Shown here: piece after piece, positions 26,296 to 36,159 of the stretch | Position numbering within the stretch: the first letter of the stretch is position 1 | How the letters are laid out: every line of letters begins with the position of its first letter | Source of the DNA: Microcoleus vaginatus PCC 9802 | GTDB lineage: Bacteria > Cyanobacteriota > Cyanobacteriia > Cyanobacteriales > Microcoleaceae | Direction: 5' to 3' | DNA: 64,000 bases | NCBI GenBank assembly: GCA_022701275.1 | Contig: CP031740.1 | Coordinates: 5,717,001-5,781,000 of the forward strand | The notes under the pieces: generated by a model | Database searches by the model: none | Seen by the model: the letters and a program-made list of their open reading frames with translations, nothing else | What the model was told of the DNA's origin: nothing | Translations under genes and position numbers: made by a program

Positions 26296-27708
26296 ATGGC
26301 AAGTAAAATTTTAAAAGAACGTTATGTCATTCAGAAACAGTTAAGTAAAAATGCGGGAAGGCGCACGTTGCTGGCGCGCGACTTGCACACCCAACAGTTA
26401 GTGGCGATTAAGTTACTGATTTTTGGAGAAGATTTTCACTGGGATAACTTGAAGCTGTTTGAACGAGAAGCGCAAACTTTACAACTGCTTTCTCATCCGG
26501 CAATTCCCCGTTACCTGGATTACTTTGATGTGGATACACCAACTGGTAAAGGATTTGCCTTGGTACAAAGCTATATCCCAGCCAAATCGTTAGAGGAATG
26601 GTTAAAAAGCGGGCGAACTTTTAGCGAAGCAGAAATCAAGCAACTGGCTAAAGCATTACTGGAAATTTTGCGTTACCTTCACGGGCAACAGCCGCAAGTT
26701 ATTCACCGAGATATCAAGCCAAGTAATATTTTACTGGCAAATATATCTGGCAATAGTGTCGGTGATGTTTATTTAGTTGATTTTGGTTCCGTACAGACAC
26801 TAGCGGCCAGAAAAGGTAGTACGATTACTGTTGTTGGGACTTACGGATATATGCCACCCGAACAATTTGGCGGCAGGAATGTTCCCGCTTCCGATATTTA
26901 CAGCTTGGGTGCGACATTAATTTATTTGGCAACAGGTAGGCATCCAGCCGAGTTATCCCAAGGTAATTCGCAAATTCAATTTGAGCCAACAGTCAATCTC
27001 AATCCAGATTTAATTGCTTGGCTGAAGTGGATGACACAACCGAGTTTGAACCGCCGCCTCGCATCTGCAAAAGAGGCCTTGGAAGCTTTGGAAAATCCCC
27101 GCCAGACAACTGATATCTCGATGGTTAGACAAAAACCTTTTGGGAGTAGGATTGAACTGAGGGAAGATGGGGAGAATCTAGAGATTCTGATTCCGCGAGA
27201 AAGGTTGACTTTTTGGGGAGCCTGCGTGATGTTGCTAGTCACATTGCCTTGCTTGGGCTTAGTTTTATTGCCTTTTATATTGACAATCGTCGTGATTCAA
27301 GACGGGCTTCAATTCATTGATTTATTTGTGATATTATTCTCGTTCGTTTCATTCCCTTCGGGAGGCATAACTTTTGCTATATTATGGAGCATCGCGAACA
27401 CATTATATTTAAGAGCGACTAAAATAAATATCGATCGCAATCAGATTTCCGTGACTCACCTGTGGCCTTGGTATAAATGTCAGGTAGATGCAACAATTAT
27501 GAATAAAAATTTTAGCAAATGGAGTATGTATATCCGGCATTCAATGGCAATTTCAGGGCAAGAAAAATATTATAAAGCCACAGAATTTGCTCGGCTAACC
27601 CCTCCAGAAATAGAATGGCTAGTCAATGAAATAAGTGCGTTTTCTGGCGGGAAAATTACTGTTGGAGCCGCAGATAATAAGTACGTAAAAATCCCTACAG
27701 CAAAATAG
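26296..27708 (+). CDS. serine/threonine protein kinase, tandem paralogue
   Basis: A 470-aa kinase from the ATG at 26296 (AGAGGAT ribosome-binding site; a TTG at 26287 would add three residues). It is highly similar to the preceding kinase in the catalytic domain: K39 (VAIKL), HRDIKPSN (137-144), DFG (162-164), YMPPEQFGG. The C-terminal membrane-plus-tail region is clearly more diverged (LTFWGACVMLLVTLPCLGLV, later LRATKINIDRNQISVTHLW). The pair most likely arose by tandem duplication, with the sensing or anchoring part evolving faster than the kinase. The 54-bp spacing suggests co-transcription. Confidence 0.92.
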   Translation: MASKILKERYVIQKQLSKNAGRRTLLARDLHTQQLVAIKLLIFGEDFHWDNLKLFEREAQTLQLLSHPAIPRYLDYFDVDTPTGKGFALVQSYIPAKSLEEWLKSGRTFSEAEIKQLAKALLEILRYLHGQQPQVIHRDIKPSNILLANISGNSVGDVYLVDFGSVQTLAARKGSTITVVGTYGYMPPEQFGGRNVPASDIYSLGATLIYLATGRHPAELSQGNSQIQFEPTVNLNPDLIAWLKWMTQPSLNRRLASAKEALEALENPRQTTDISMVRQKPFGSRIELREDGENLEILIPRERLTFWGACVMLLVTLPCLGLVLLPFILTIVVIQDGLQFIDLFVILFSFVSFPSGGITFAILWSIANTLYLRATKINIDRNQISVTHLWPWYKCQVDATIMNKNFSKWSMYIRHSMAISGQEKYYKATEFARLTPPEIEWLVNEISAFSGGKITVGAADNKYVKIPTAK

Positions 27709-27823
27709 GGCGATCGTCCTACCTTTCTGATTCTTGCGAGTAAAAGGTATATTTACACTTTATTGTAGGCTACACAGGTAGATTCGAGCTATTCTAGAAA
27801 CATACTTGATTCCCGATCGCATT

Positions 27824-28384
27824 ATGGTTGCCTTACCCGATCGCCTATCGATGAGTGCAGAAGAATACCTCGCTTGGGAACCCACCCAAGAAGAACGCTA
27901 CGAGTATTGGGATGGCGAAGTAGTCGCGATAGGAGGCGAAACCCGCAATCACAATCGGATTTGCCTCAACTTCTTCAAGCTATTAGACGATCGCCTTAAT
28001 CTCCCCTACGAGATTTACATCTTAACTGTGAAACTACAGGGAGAACGAGGGCAAAAGTATTTTTATCCTGATGTTGTAGTAACTTGTGATGAGCATGATA
28101 ACGATCCGCAATTAGTGCAATTTCCTTCCTTAATTATCGAAGTTTTATCGCCTTCTACAGAAGCAGCATATCGCGGGATTAAATTTGCTAAATACCGCCA
28201 ATTTTTAACACTGCAAGAGTATGTTTGGGTGCAAGCTGAACAGCCAGGATTAGAGATGTTTCGGCGCGATCGACAGGGGCAATGGGTACTCTCTGAGTAT
28301 GGTTTGGGCGATTCCTTGCAACTTGAATCGGTGAATCTAGAAATTGCAATCGCCGATTTGTATCGCCAAGTACAATTTTCTTAA
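27824..28384 (+). CDS. Uma2 family (DUF820) restriction-endonuclease-fold protein
   Basis: A 186-aa protein from the ATG at 27824 (MVALPDRLSMSAEEYLAWE; an upstream TTG at 27806 is less likely). Uma2 features are YEYWDGEVVAIGGETRNHNR, then KYFYPDVVVTCDEHDND (PD of the PD-(D/E)XK core), PSLIIEVLSPSTE (E) and KFAKYRQFLTLQEYVWV (K). The family is hugely expanded in filamentous cyanobacteria. Its function is not settled; nuclease activity is predicted from the fold. The gene is complete, unlike the fragments at 34987 and 55172. Confidence 0.9.
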   Translation: MVALPDRLSMSAEEYLAWEPTQEERYEYWDGEVVAIGGETRNHNRICLNFFKLLDDRLNLPYEIYILTVKLQGERGQKYFYPDVVVTCDEHDNDPQLVQFPSLIIEVLSPSTEAAYRGIKFAKYRQFLTLQEYVWVQAEQPGLEMFRRDRQGQWVLSEYGLGDSLQLESVNLEIAIADLYRQVQFS

Positions 28385-28589
28385 AAATTCCGCTATTAAG
28401 GGATTTGATATTAATTATCTTAGGGATTTTTTTAATTATTTGAACGAACTGCGAAGGCGCTAGAGCGCGAATAAAGAACAGTATCTTCTTCTTTCTCTTT
28501 CTTCGCGTCCTTAGCGCCTTGGCGGTTCATTTAATCTTACTCCAGATTCGTAAAAACCGGGTTTCTGGGCCCCGATGCGTAAGTCCTCT

Positions 28590-30938
28590 TTAAACAAACT
28601 GACCCGTTGGAGTCGATCGCACGCGGCGAATCCCAACCACCGACGGCATCGGCGAACGGCGCCGATCGTTCTCAATATTGCTGGGCCACAAACTGCCGCG
28701 AGAAACCCTACGAGTCTGATTAAAAACAGCACCGTTCAAATCCAACATTTCAATTGGCCGACTGAGTACAGTACCGTCATCGATGGGGCAATCTTCCCCC
28801 GGATGCTGCACCGAAAGCAACAGCGTATCTCCCAAAAAAGTCGGCCCTGTCAATTCGCATCGGTTCGGGCCGTAAGCAAACGGAATTACTGTTCCTGCAT
28901 TCGGGCCGGAAGTCGGAATGTAAAACAGAAAATTGTTGCCGAAAACACCAGTAAGATCTGACACATTTCCAGTCTTTTTATGGTCGATCGTCGTTGGCTC
29001 TCCAGTCGCACCGACATCAAAACCGTTGTGCGTACTCGTAGACATATCAGTCACGCCCCAAACATTGCCTTGAGGGTCAAAAGCCAAATTGTCTACATTA
29101 GCAAATCCCGCCCCATCTGCCGCACCGGCTTCTCCACCTTGAGCCAAACGCTGCCAGCGGAACGTCAAACCCGCACCATCAGGACTGTCTTCAATTATTT
29201 TGTAAACTCCTCCCGACTGCTGATTGCTGTTGACTGCGCTACCGTATTTAGCAACATTAAAAATGCGAGAATCTGGATAGCCGTCGCTTCCCGGTGCGCC
29301 GTCAGTATAGGCAATAAAAACTTCCTTAGTAGTAGGATTAACTTCCAAATCTTCCGGCCGCGCCGTCGGAGTGCCACCAATCAAATTAGCAGCTAAAAAA
29401 GCATCAACTAAAACCGCGCCTTGGCTGCTGTAGAAATTAGCCAGAGTTTTATTTTGGTAGCCCGGAAGTGCTGTTGCTTCATTGGTTGTATCTACTACAA
29501 AAGAACCGCCGTCTTGGGTTTGACCAGCAATTCCTGCGCGTTTGGGGAAGCGAGTAGCGGCATCTCTTTGAGCTTTGCCAAAACTTGCTAATTCCGCCTC
29601 GCCAACTTGAGAAGGACGCACTGGATTTGTCTGGCTATTTATAGTTAGTGGCAGCCATCTTCCAGTACCGTTGCGGTTGTATTGGGCGACGTACAAAACG
29701 CCGTCTTCAAACAAGCGGCTGTTGCTTTTATCTGCAGGATTTGTGACACTACCGTTGCTGACAAATTTCCAGGTGTGTCCGCCGCGCCGATCGTCTCCCA
29801 TGTACACTACTAATCTGCGGCCGGCTTCGGCACGAATCGCGACGTTTTCGTGGCGGAAGCGGCCCAACCAAGTGTGTTTGCGCGGGCGGAAACTCGGATC
29901 TAGGGGATCGACTTCTACCATCCAGCCGTATTTTTCGCCGACTAAGCCGAATTCCTCGCCGATAGTACCCTTGGCGTAGCTGGTTTGGCCGCCGTTGGGT
30001 TTGATGTTTTCCTGAACTCCCACGAAAAAATCTTCGCTACCTTGGAAATTTTCTTCGGCTGAGAGGATTGTGCCCCAAGGGCTTGTGCCACCGGAACAGT
30101 TGTAGGCTGTACCGATTATCCGGTTGCCGAGTCCGTCGGTGTTGACTTGCGCGAAGACTTGGGTAGCTGCAGGACCCGTGCCGATGAGGTAGTTGTCGTC
30201 GCCTTGTCTGCTTCCCCAGGAGGTGACATCTTTGTATGTGTCGGAACGCTGGCTGTTGATTCCGAGGCCGGAAAGTCCGTGGATACGGCGGTTGAGGGAG
30301 TCGCCGGCGATCGCCTGAAATCTGCCGTTGGCTTGTTTGGTGATGCGGACGATCGAACCACCGAGATTGTACAGAAATTCGCCGAGGGTATCGCGATTCT
30401 TTACCGATAAGTCTATACCGAGGACGGCGCGATCCGTTGCTGGGAATGATGCCAAATCTGACGGGGTATCGGGTGCCTGTTTCGACATCGGGAAGGATAC
30501 GTACTCGTGGTTAACCCAGAGATAACCGTCGTCATTGCTGCCACGAAGGCCTACAAAGCCTGTGTAGTCGTTGTTGTAGCCGAAATAGTCGGCAGGATTC
30601 GGGAAAACTCGATCGCCCCAGCGGAGAATCACGTAACGTTCGTATTCCGGCGGCACAACCACATCGTCAACAACGCTGTAACTCGTTAATCTAGTATCCT
30701 GCGAGGCAGCCATAACCGTTCCCTGTCCCCCCGGCGCCATCGCCATAAAGCTGGGCAGTTGTCGATAAATCGGCAGCGGGTGGGGAAGTCTTAACGGAGT
30801 GAAAGATGTCGGAACTAAAGCTTCAGCAGCGCTGGAATTGATGCCGAACAGTTTTTGAGTTAGCCCCGGAGCAAGCACGGTGGTAGCTGCACTGCTACCA
30901 AAGAAAATTAGCAGTTGTCGGCGAGTTATTTTAGACAT
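28590..30938 (-). CDS. PhoX-family (DUF839) phosphatase, Tat-exported
   Basis: About 782 aa from the ATG at 30938, chosen because an AAGGA ribosome-binding site precedes it. The protein opens with a twin-arginine signal (SKITRRQLLIFFGSSAATTV), so a folded metalloenzyme is exported to the periplasm. PhoX/DUF839 features include YLWVNHEYVSFP, GGTSPWGTILSAEENFQG, YMGDDRRGGHTWKFVS, FARPEDLEVNP-like TARPEDLEVNPTTKEVFIAY, and DNLAFDPQGNVWGVTDMS. PhoX enzymes are calcium/iron-dependent alkaline phosphatases that release phosphate from organic esters. No CTTAACCT-type Pho box was recognised upstream. Confidence 0.9.
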   Translation of the reverse strand: MSKITRRQLLIFFGSSAATTVLAPGLTQKLFGINSSAAEALVPTSFTPLRLPHPLPIYRQLPSFMAMAPGGQGTVMAASQDTRLTSYSVVDDVVVPPEYERYVILRWGDRVFPNPADYFGYNNDYTGFVGLRGSNDDGYLWVNHEYVSFPMSKQAPDTPSDLASFPATDRAVLGIDLSVKNRDTLGEFLYNLGGSIVRITKQANGRFQAIAGDSLNRRIHGLSGLGINSQRSDTYKDVTSWGSRQGDDNYLIGTGPAATQVFAQVNTDGLGNRIIGTAYNCSGGTSPWGTILSAEENFQGSEDFFVGVQENIKPNGGQTSYAKGTIGEEFGLVGEKYGWMVEVDPLDPSFRPRKHTWLGRFRHENVAIRAEAGRRLVVYMGDDRRGGHTWKFVSNGSVTNPADKSNSRLFEDGVLYVAQYNRNGTGRWLPLTINSQTNPVRPSQVGEAELASFGKAQRDAATRFPKRAGIAGQTQDGGSFVVDTTNEATALPGYQNKTLANFYSSQGAVLVDAFLAANLIGGTPTARPEDLEVNPTTKEVFIAYTDGAPGSDGYPDSRIFNVAKYGSAVNSNQQSGGVYKIIEDSPDGAGLTFRWQRLAQGGEAGAADGAGFANVDNLAFDPQGNVWGVTDMSTSTHNGFDVGATGEPTTIDHKKTGNVSDLTGVFGNNFLFYIPTSGPNAGTVIPFAYGPNRCELTGPTFLGDTLLLSVQHPGEDCPIDDGTVLSRPIEMLDLNGAVFNQTRRVSRGSLWPSNIENDRRRSPMPSVVGIRRVRSTPTGQFV

Positions 30939-31168
30939 AAATTCCTTATTCAACCCAACATCCCTACTCAGACGAGTCTAATAGAAATTTACTACTGTTA
31001 AATTAAGGATAGTTAAGCTTTTGGTTAATTAAAGTAGGGATAAATTTCAGTTAAAAATAGGTTAAATTAGCACCAATCTAATTAGTACGCCAGGAGTAAA
31101 AACTTGTCGATCAAAGCTGAAGAGCTAGCTATAAGGACTGAGGGATAATGTATTAAGTTAGTTAGTTA

Positions 31169-31231
31169 GGGGGCGGGTTTTGTATAGAGTTTATGTGTAT
31201 AACTAAAGTTTTTTCCCGCTTACCCGCCCCT
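31169..31231 (-). terminator. terminator of the small exported protein gene
   Basis: On the minus strand GGGGCGGG (complement of 31223-31230) pairs with CCCGCCCC (complement of about 31169-31177). The loop is long, about 45 nt and T-rich. It lies just after the stop of the gene at 31245. The long loop makes its strength uncertain. Confidence 0.45.
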
Positions 31232-31244
31232 AGGAGTTTAAAAG

Positions 31245-31712
31245 CTAATCATCTCGAAAACCCGGATCGTTTTCTCGCGATGTCGCTCGACTGGGCGCAG
31301 GTACATTAATCACTTGCGAAGACCCTGAATTTCGGGGCGAAGTATTGCCGTCTCTGAATCCCAGCAGCAATTGAGCATCGGCAAAATATCTAGTCCACTG
31401 TTCGATTCTCGCATCTTTTTGCCAGTCGTGGCGGGATACTCTCGATCGCAAAACTGGAACTCTTTGTCGGCTGCGATCGGCTGTAATGATGACTGTAACT
31501 TCTGTTAATGCCGGATTTTCTTGAAACTCGCGGGCGATCGACTCTTTCGCTAAATCTTCCGCCTGCTGCACTAAACTCGCAAAAGATTGACTGCCGTCCG
31601 AATCTAAGGTAAGGTAGCGCTCTTTGGTTTCAGCCAAAGCTATCGATATACTTGCTGTTAAACTGATAATTGCTAGAATGACCGCCGACAATAAGCGTAG
31701 GTACAAATTCAT
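31245..31712 (-). CDS. small exported protein of unknown function
   Basis: A 155-aa protein with a clear Sec signal peptide (MNLYLRLLSAVILAIISLTA, cleavage after SIALA at about residue 27). The mature part has LTLDSDGSQSFASLVQQAED, REFQENPALTEVTVIITADR, and a Ser/Asn/Pro-rich tail. The pattern is one I associate with conserved hypothetical proteins of filamentous cyanobacteria, with no known role. It is monocistronic, between phoX-like and folK. Confidence 0.75.
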   Translation of the reverse strand: MNLYLRLLSAVILAIISLTASISIALAETKERYLTLDSDGSQSFASLVQQAEDLAKESIAREFQENPALTEVTVIITADRSRQRVPVLRSRVSRHDWQKDARIEQWTRYFADAQLLLGFRDGNTSPRNSGSSQVINVPAPSRATSRENDPGFRDD

Positions 31713-31917
31713 TAGGTTTGAAACTCAATACTAACACTTGTCAATAATAATTAATAAAAATTAACAGAACATTAAGCTTAAATTAAAATAATATTTTGTG
31801 TTATTAGAATGCACCAAAAAAGCAGGCTTTAGGGGGAATTTTTGCAAAAATACAACTTGTATGGGCGGGCTTAACCCGAAATCTTTTTAGCTATCCAAGG
31901 ATATCGATAAACGCGCC

Positions 31918-31993
31918 CCGCCTTACTCTTCCCTTTTGCCTATTCCCCCTTCCCTCTTCCTTCTTCCCTCTTCCCTCTTCCTTCTTCCTTCTT
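31918..31993. repeat. polypyrimidine repeat directly before folK
   Basis: TTCCCTCTTCCTTCTTCCCT-type units fill the ~75 bp up to the folK start. They are the inverse of the repeat inside larC. Their position in the leader, with no Shine-Dalgarno sequence visible, may affect folK expression. Confidence 0.8.
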
Positions 31994-31994
31994 T

Positions 31995-32483
31995 ATGAAA
32001 TCAACAAAATGTGCGATCGCCCTCGGTAGCAACTTAGGCGACTCCCTCGCCACACTCTCTAGCGCGATCGCAACCCTCAACAACACCCCAGGAATAGCCG
32101 TAAAATCTCATTCAAGCTGGTATCAAACCGCCCCCGTAGGGCCGCCGCAACCCGATTACATCAACGCTTGCGCCATCCTAGAAGTTGCACTACAACCCGA
32201 ACAATTGCTAGCAAAATTATTAGAAATCGAGATAAAATTTAATCGAATTCGCCGAGAAAAATGGGGGCCAAGAACCCTCGACCTAGATTTGCTGCTGTAT
32301 GACGATTTAATCTTAGAAACTCCGACACTGACTCTACCTCATCCCCGGATGACCGAAAGAGCTTTTGTATTAGTACCTTTAGCAGAAATTGCCCCGGATT
32401 GGGTGCATCCGGTGACGAAAAGTGCGATCGTCCAACTCCTGCAAACCGCAGAATGTTCCGGAGTGCAAAAATTGCCCTTGTAA
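31995..32483 (+). CDS. folK: 2-amino-4-hydroxy-6-hydroxymethyldihydropteridine diphosphokinase
   Basis: A 162-aa enzyme, normal HPPK length. It transfers pyrophosphate from ATP to hydroxymethyl-dihydropterin in folate synthesis. Visible signatures are CAIALGSNLGDSLATLSSAI at the N-terminus, QTAPVGPPQPDYINACAILE, FNRIRREKWGPRTLDLDLLL with the metal-binding aspartates, then LPHPRMTERAFVLVPLAEIAP. No other folate gene is adjacent. The polypyrimidine tract directly in front leaves no obvious ribosome-binding site. Confidence 0.96.
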   Translation: MKSTKCAIALGSNLGDSLATLSSAIATLNNTPGIAVKSHSSWYQTAPVGPPQPDYINACAILEVALQPEQLLAKLLEIEIKFNRIRREKWGPRTLDLDLLLYDDLILETPTLTLPHPRMTERAFVLVPLAEIAPDWVHPVTKSAIVQLLQTAECSGVQKLPL

Positions 32484-32662
32484 AAATTGAGCAAAATTCA
32501 CGCATCGTACCAGTAAAAAAAAATGCAACCGTAGGTAAGCTCCAAACTGTGATAGTTATCAGTCGTTCCCAACCTAAAATCTCAAATCTAAAATCTAAAA
32601 TCGTATGAGATCGCCTATGATGTCTTAAATCGGTGCACTCAAACATTATTCGCTTCTCCCTT

Positions 32663-33211
32663 ATGTCGATCGGTCAAGAACTACCCCAACTCCTCAAACA
32701 ACGCCTATTTTACCAAGGGCGCAAATTTAACTTTGACGTAGCCACCCTCCGTCTTCCCAACGGTTCCGAAGGCGAGTGGGAATGTATTCGCCACCCGGGC
32801 GGAGCACTTGCAGTTCCCGTCACACCCGAAGGTAAACTCGTCTTGGTGCGACAATACCGCTTTGCCACCAAAGGGCGAATTTTAGAATTTCCCGCAGGTA
32901 CAGTCGAAATCAATGAAAGCCCCGCCGAAACTATCAAACGCGAAATCGAAGAAGAAACCGGATATCGGGCCGGAAAATGGCAGAAATTAGGGCAATTTTT
33001 TCTCGCCCCCGGTTATTCCGACGAAATCATTTATGCTTTTTTAGCCCAAGATTTGGAAAAACTGGAAAAGCCCCCCGCACAAGACGATGATGAAGACCTT
33101 GAAACAGTTTTATTCACCCCTGAAGAATTAGAAAAGGCTATTTTAGCTGGGGAACCAATTGACGCGAAATCAATTTCTAGCTTTTTCTTAGCCCGTCCAT
33201 TTTTGACTTAA
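32663..33211 (+). CDS. NUDIX hydrolase (ADP-ribose pyrophosphatase type)
   Basis: A 182-aa enzyme from the ATG at 32663. The Nudix box is complete: GTVEINESPAETIKREIEEETGY (about residues 83-105, form GX5EX7REUXEEXGU). Around it, VRQYRFATKGRILEFPAG and LGQFFLAPGYSDEIIYAFLA match ADP-ribose/nucleoside-diphosphate-sugar hydrolases. It likely clears ADP-ribose or related nucleotide sugars; the exact substrate is inferred. It lies between folK and the photolyase on the same strand, with repeat-like AAATCTAAAATC spacers. Confidence 0.92.
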   Translation: MSIGQELPQLLKQRLFYQGRKFNFDVATLRLPNGSEGEWECIRHPGGALAVPVTPEGKLVLVRQYRFATKGRILEFPAGTVEINESPAETIKREIEEETGYRAGKWQKLGQFFLAPGYSDEIIYAFLAQDLEKLEKPPAQDDDEDLETVLFTPEELEKAILAGEPIDAKSISSFFLARPFLT

Positions 33212-33213
33212 AT

Positions 33214-33312
33214 AGGACTGACGAAAAAACCCGGTTTCTTATAAAAATCGTGCATCAAACCGATAAATCTTAACTTAGAAACCGGGTTTTTGACCCCGCG
33301 TGTGTCCAGGAC
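33214..33312. repeat. palindromic dispersed repeat, AACCCGGTT family, copy at 33.2 kb
   Basis: AAAAACCCGGTTTCT at 33225-33239 and its exact inverse at 33277-33291 form a 15-bp stem with a 37-nt loop. Flanks (GGACTGACG left, CCGCGTGTGTCCAGGAC right) resemble those of the 24.4-kb copy. It sits just after the NUDIX stop and could act as a terminator as well. Confidence 0.75.
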
Positions 33313-33351
33313 GGGAAAATCTAAAATCTAAAATCTAAAATCTAAAATCGA

Positions 33352-34866
33352 ATGTCCGATCTAATTTTATTTTGGCACCGCCGCGACTTGCGTATTTCTG
33401 ACAATATCGGACTGGCCACAGCGCGCCAGCAAAGCGCGAAAGTAGTCGGGATTTTTTGTCTCGATCGCAATATCCTAAATCGGGATGACGTAGCCCCAGC
33501 AAGAGTCACATACATGATCGGCTGCTTGCAAAAACTCTCCTCGCGTTACAGGGAACTAGGCAGCCAATTGCTGATAATTCAAGATGACCCGAGTCTAGGA
33601 ATACCGAAACTAGCAATAGCGATAAATGCCAAAGCAGTATTTTGGAACAGGGATGTAGAACCCTACGCAAAACAGCGCGATCTCTCCGTATCAAACGCCC
33701 TCCAACAAGCAGGAATTAAAGTTCAAAATTTCTGGGATCAAGTCCTGCACGCCCCAGATGAAATTCGCAGCGGTACAAAGACTCCCTACACAATTTATAC
33801 ACCATTTTGGAAAAAATGGAACAGTAAACCCAAAGCCCAACCAGTAGAGACACTGCCGATAACTTATCTGGAATTAATGACCGGATTAACGACTGAAGAA
33901 CAAGAGCTCGCAAACGAAGCAGGTGCAATAGAAACAGTGCCAACTGCCTCTAGTTTGGGATTTATTTGGGAAAATCCATTAGTAATAGAACCCGGAGAAG
34001 ATGCAGCGCAACAAAAATTAGAAGAATTTTGCGATCGGGCAATTTACCAATATCAAGGACAGCGCAATTCCCCCGCAATTAACGGTACATCCCAACTCAG
34101 CGCAGCCCTCAAATTTGGTGCAATTGGCATCCGCACGGTTTGGCAAGCTACCCAGATAGTAATGGACACTTGCCACAGCGAAGAAGCGTACACAAGCATC
34201 CGGACTTGGCAACAGGAAATAGCGTGGCGGGAATTTTACCAACACGCCATGTATAACTTCCCAGAATTAGCAGACGGCCCCTACCGTCCAGCCTTCAAAG
34301 ACTTTCCTTGGGACAACGATGAAAAGCTTTTTCAAGCTTGGTGTCGAGGCAAAACTGGCTATCCGATTATTGATGCGGCAATGCGGCAGTTAAATCAGAC
34401 AGGTTGGATGCACAATCGCTGCCGCATGATAGTCGCCAGTTTCCTCACCAAAGATTTAATTATTAACTGGCAGTGGGGTGAAAAATACTTCATGCAAAAA
34501 TTGATAGACGGCGATCTTTGTGCTAATAACGGCGGCTGGCAGTGGAGCGCATCGAGCGGTATGGACCCGAAACCTTTGCGAATATTCAATCCGGCGACTC
34601 AAGCTCAAAAATTCGACCCGGAAGGGGAATATATTCGGCACTGGGTTCCAGAATTGCGCCGCGTTGATACTAAAGTTTTGCTAACAGGAAATATTTCGTC
34701 TTTAGAACGCCGACTTCTTCATTATCCCTCTCCGATCGTAGATCACAACGAGCAGCAGCGCAAGTTTAGGGAACTTTACACGCAGCAAAAAATTAAAACA
34801 TCAGACTCAGAACCCCCCCTTGTTCAAGAACTCGGGGTTATAGCTGACATTATTACACCTACCTAA
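33352..34866 (+). CDS. phr: deoxyribodipyrimidine photolyase
   Basis: A 504-aa class I CPD photolyase, slightly longer than average. The N-terminal antenna domain starts [18 protein letters not shown]. The C-terminal FAD domain has [60 protein letters not shown], and [20 protein letters not shown] with the electron-transfer Trp region. It repairs UV-induced cyclobutane dimers using light. The antenna type (8-HDF versus folate) cannot be decided with certainty; the cyanobacterial enzymes usually use 8-HDF. The start codon follows three AAATCTAA repeats. Confidence 0.95.
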   Translation: MSDLILFWHRRDLRISDNIGLATARQQSAKVVGIFCLDRNILNRDDVAPARVTYMIGCLQKLSSRYRELGSQLLIIQDDPSLGIPKLAIAINAKAVFWNRDVEPYAKQRDLSVSNALQQAGIKVQNFWDQVLHAPDEIRSGTKTPYTIYTPFWKKWNSKPKAQPVETLPITYLELMTGLTTEEQELANEAGAIETVPTASSLGFIWENPLVIEPGEDAAQQKLEEFCDRAIYQYQGQRNSPAINGTSQLSAALKFGAIGIRTVWQATQIVMDTCHSEEAYTSIRTWQQEIAWREFYQHAMYNFPELADGPYRPAFKDFPWDNDEKLFQAWCRGKTGYPIIDAAMRQLNQTGWMHNRCRMIVASFLTKDLIINWQWGEKYFMQKLIDGDLCANNGGWQWSASSGMDPKPLRIFNPATQAQKFDPEGEYIRHWVPELRRVDTKVLLTGNISSLERRLLHYPSPIVDHNEQQRKFRELYTQQKIKTSDSEPPLVQELGVIADIITPT

Positions 34867-34986
34867 TTAATATGTCATATCAGGTTCTGTTAATTACTAT
34901 TAAAAAATTTGTTTGTAGTAAGGGATTGAGTTTTTATTGACTCTATTCGAGGACTAAACTCCTCACTACGAACTATTGATGGCTAT

Positions 34987-35274
34987 ATGAACGGAGAATT
35001 TTTCATAATTCAAACCATCATCAAATCGATAACATTTGAAGAGTTTGTAGAAGGGTACCCAGGAGATGAAAAAAGACCTTCCGAGCTCCGCAATGGAGTA
35101 ATAGTTGAAAGGAACCAAAATGGCGCTTATGAGGAAGTTAAGGTTTTTCTCATCCGCAAAATTAACGTAGAAATCGACCGCTTCCCCGCACTTGCTGTCA
35201 GAACTCCGGCTTATTTACGATCGCAAAAAAGCTATTTTGTGACAGCCAGCCTCCTAATTCCGTTGTATTTTTAA
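34987..35274 (+). pseudogene. truncated Uma2 (DUF820) gene
   Basis: Ninety-five codons starting MNGEFFIIQTIIKSITFEEF. IKSITFEEF, ELRNGVIVERNQNGAYEEVK and FLIRKINVEIDRFP match the first ~70 residues of Uma2 proteins. The PD-(D/E)XK core is missing and the tail (SYFVTASLLIPLYF) is unrelated. It is a 5' fragment, unlikely to be active. Confidence 0.65.
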
Positions 35275-35720
35275 TTTCGCTTTTGGGAAATAGAGAGAGA
35301 GTAAGGGTGTTGACCTTGAGATCGATCGCCCACAAAAATAACATAAGTCCCCTTGTCCCCATAACCGGAAAATTCTACATTCCCCGCAGCAGCATTCGGC
35401 GGCAGGACGCAGAAACGCCCCCTCGGCCCCTGAATCATCAAACTCGGAGCTCCAGCGGTTTGTACTGCAATCCGCCAGTAAGGCAAATCCTGCGTTACTT
35501 CGACGACGTGGTTCGGTCCTTGGGAGACAAAACCGCAGTCGCCGCTATTGTTCGGGCCGCCGGAAACTCCAGAAACTCCCAGCGGTTCGGGAAATCCCGG
35601 AGCAATTTGTAGCGGTTGGCTCCGAAGGGCACCGGCATCCGCTAAAATCATTGCCAAGGCTACGGTCACGATCGGGCTAAACCACAGTTTGCCGCGATCG
35701 CCCGGATAATTGATCTTCAT
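35271..35720 (-). CDS. exported hypothetical protein
   Basis: A 149-aa protein with a probable signal or anchor (KLWFSPIVTVALAMILADAG, residues ~11-30). The mature part has two Cys (GDCGFVSQGPNHVVEVTQDL and GPRGRFCVLPPN) and a C-terminal beta-rich region (SGYGDKGTYVIFVGDRSQGQ). This looks like a small secreted beta-sandwich or lectin-like domain. No family is assigned with confidence. It is convergent with the Uma2 fragment, overlapping by 4 bp, and divergent from the gene at 35818. Confidence 0.65.
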   Translation of the reverse strand: MKINYPGDRGKLWFSPIVTVALAMILADAGALRSQPLQIAPGFPEPLGVSGVSGGPNNSGDCGFVSQGPNHVVEVTQDLPYWRIAVQTAGAPSLMIQGPRGRFCVLPPNAAAGNVEFSGYGDKGTYVIFVGDRSQGQHPYSLSISQKRN

Positions 35721-35817
35721 GTTTCCTCACACAATGACATTTGGTTCTAGTTCTTTGACGGTAGGGGATAATGGCTGTTCCAAACACATTAATCTAAAAT
35801 AACTTCCGAATTTTTTT

Positions 35818-36144
35818 ATGAATCCTCAAAATAACTTCAATTGGCAGCAAGCGTTCGGAGAACTAAAAGCTAAAGTAGAACGATCGCCGCTCATCACACA
35901 AAATTCAGACAGCTATCAAGCCCTCGGAACCTTCTACAATCAATTATTGGACAAGTTTCAAAGACTCCCCAAACCAGGGCAGGTGGCAGCCTTTGCCGTC
36001 GGAGCGATAATTGTCCTGACAGTCTTCAATAGCGTCGTACAGCTAATTTCATCGCTGATGACTCTTGCCGTTCTGGGAGTGCTAATCTACATAGCGTATA
36101 AATTGGCAATTTCCCCCCAGTCCTCAAATACTAACGACAAATAA
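35818..36144 (+). CDS. small membrane protein
   Basis: A 108-aa protein with a soluble N-terminus (WQQAFGELKAKVERSPLITQ) and one or two hydrophobic helices at ~60-100 (VAAFAVGAIIVLTVFNSVVQ, MTLAVLGVLIYIAYKLA). No family was recognised. It precedes the RDD-pentapeptide gene by 15 bp and is probably co-transcribed with it, which suggests a shared membrane role. Confidence 0.65.
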   Translation: MNPQNNFNWQQAFGELKAKVERSPLITQNSDSYQALGTFYNQLLDKFQRLPKPGQVAAFAVGAIIVLTVFNSVVQLISSLMTLAVLGVLIYIAYKLAISPQSSNTNDK

Positions 36145-36159
36145 TAGGAATTTCTAAAT

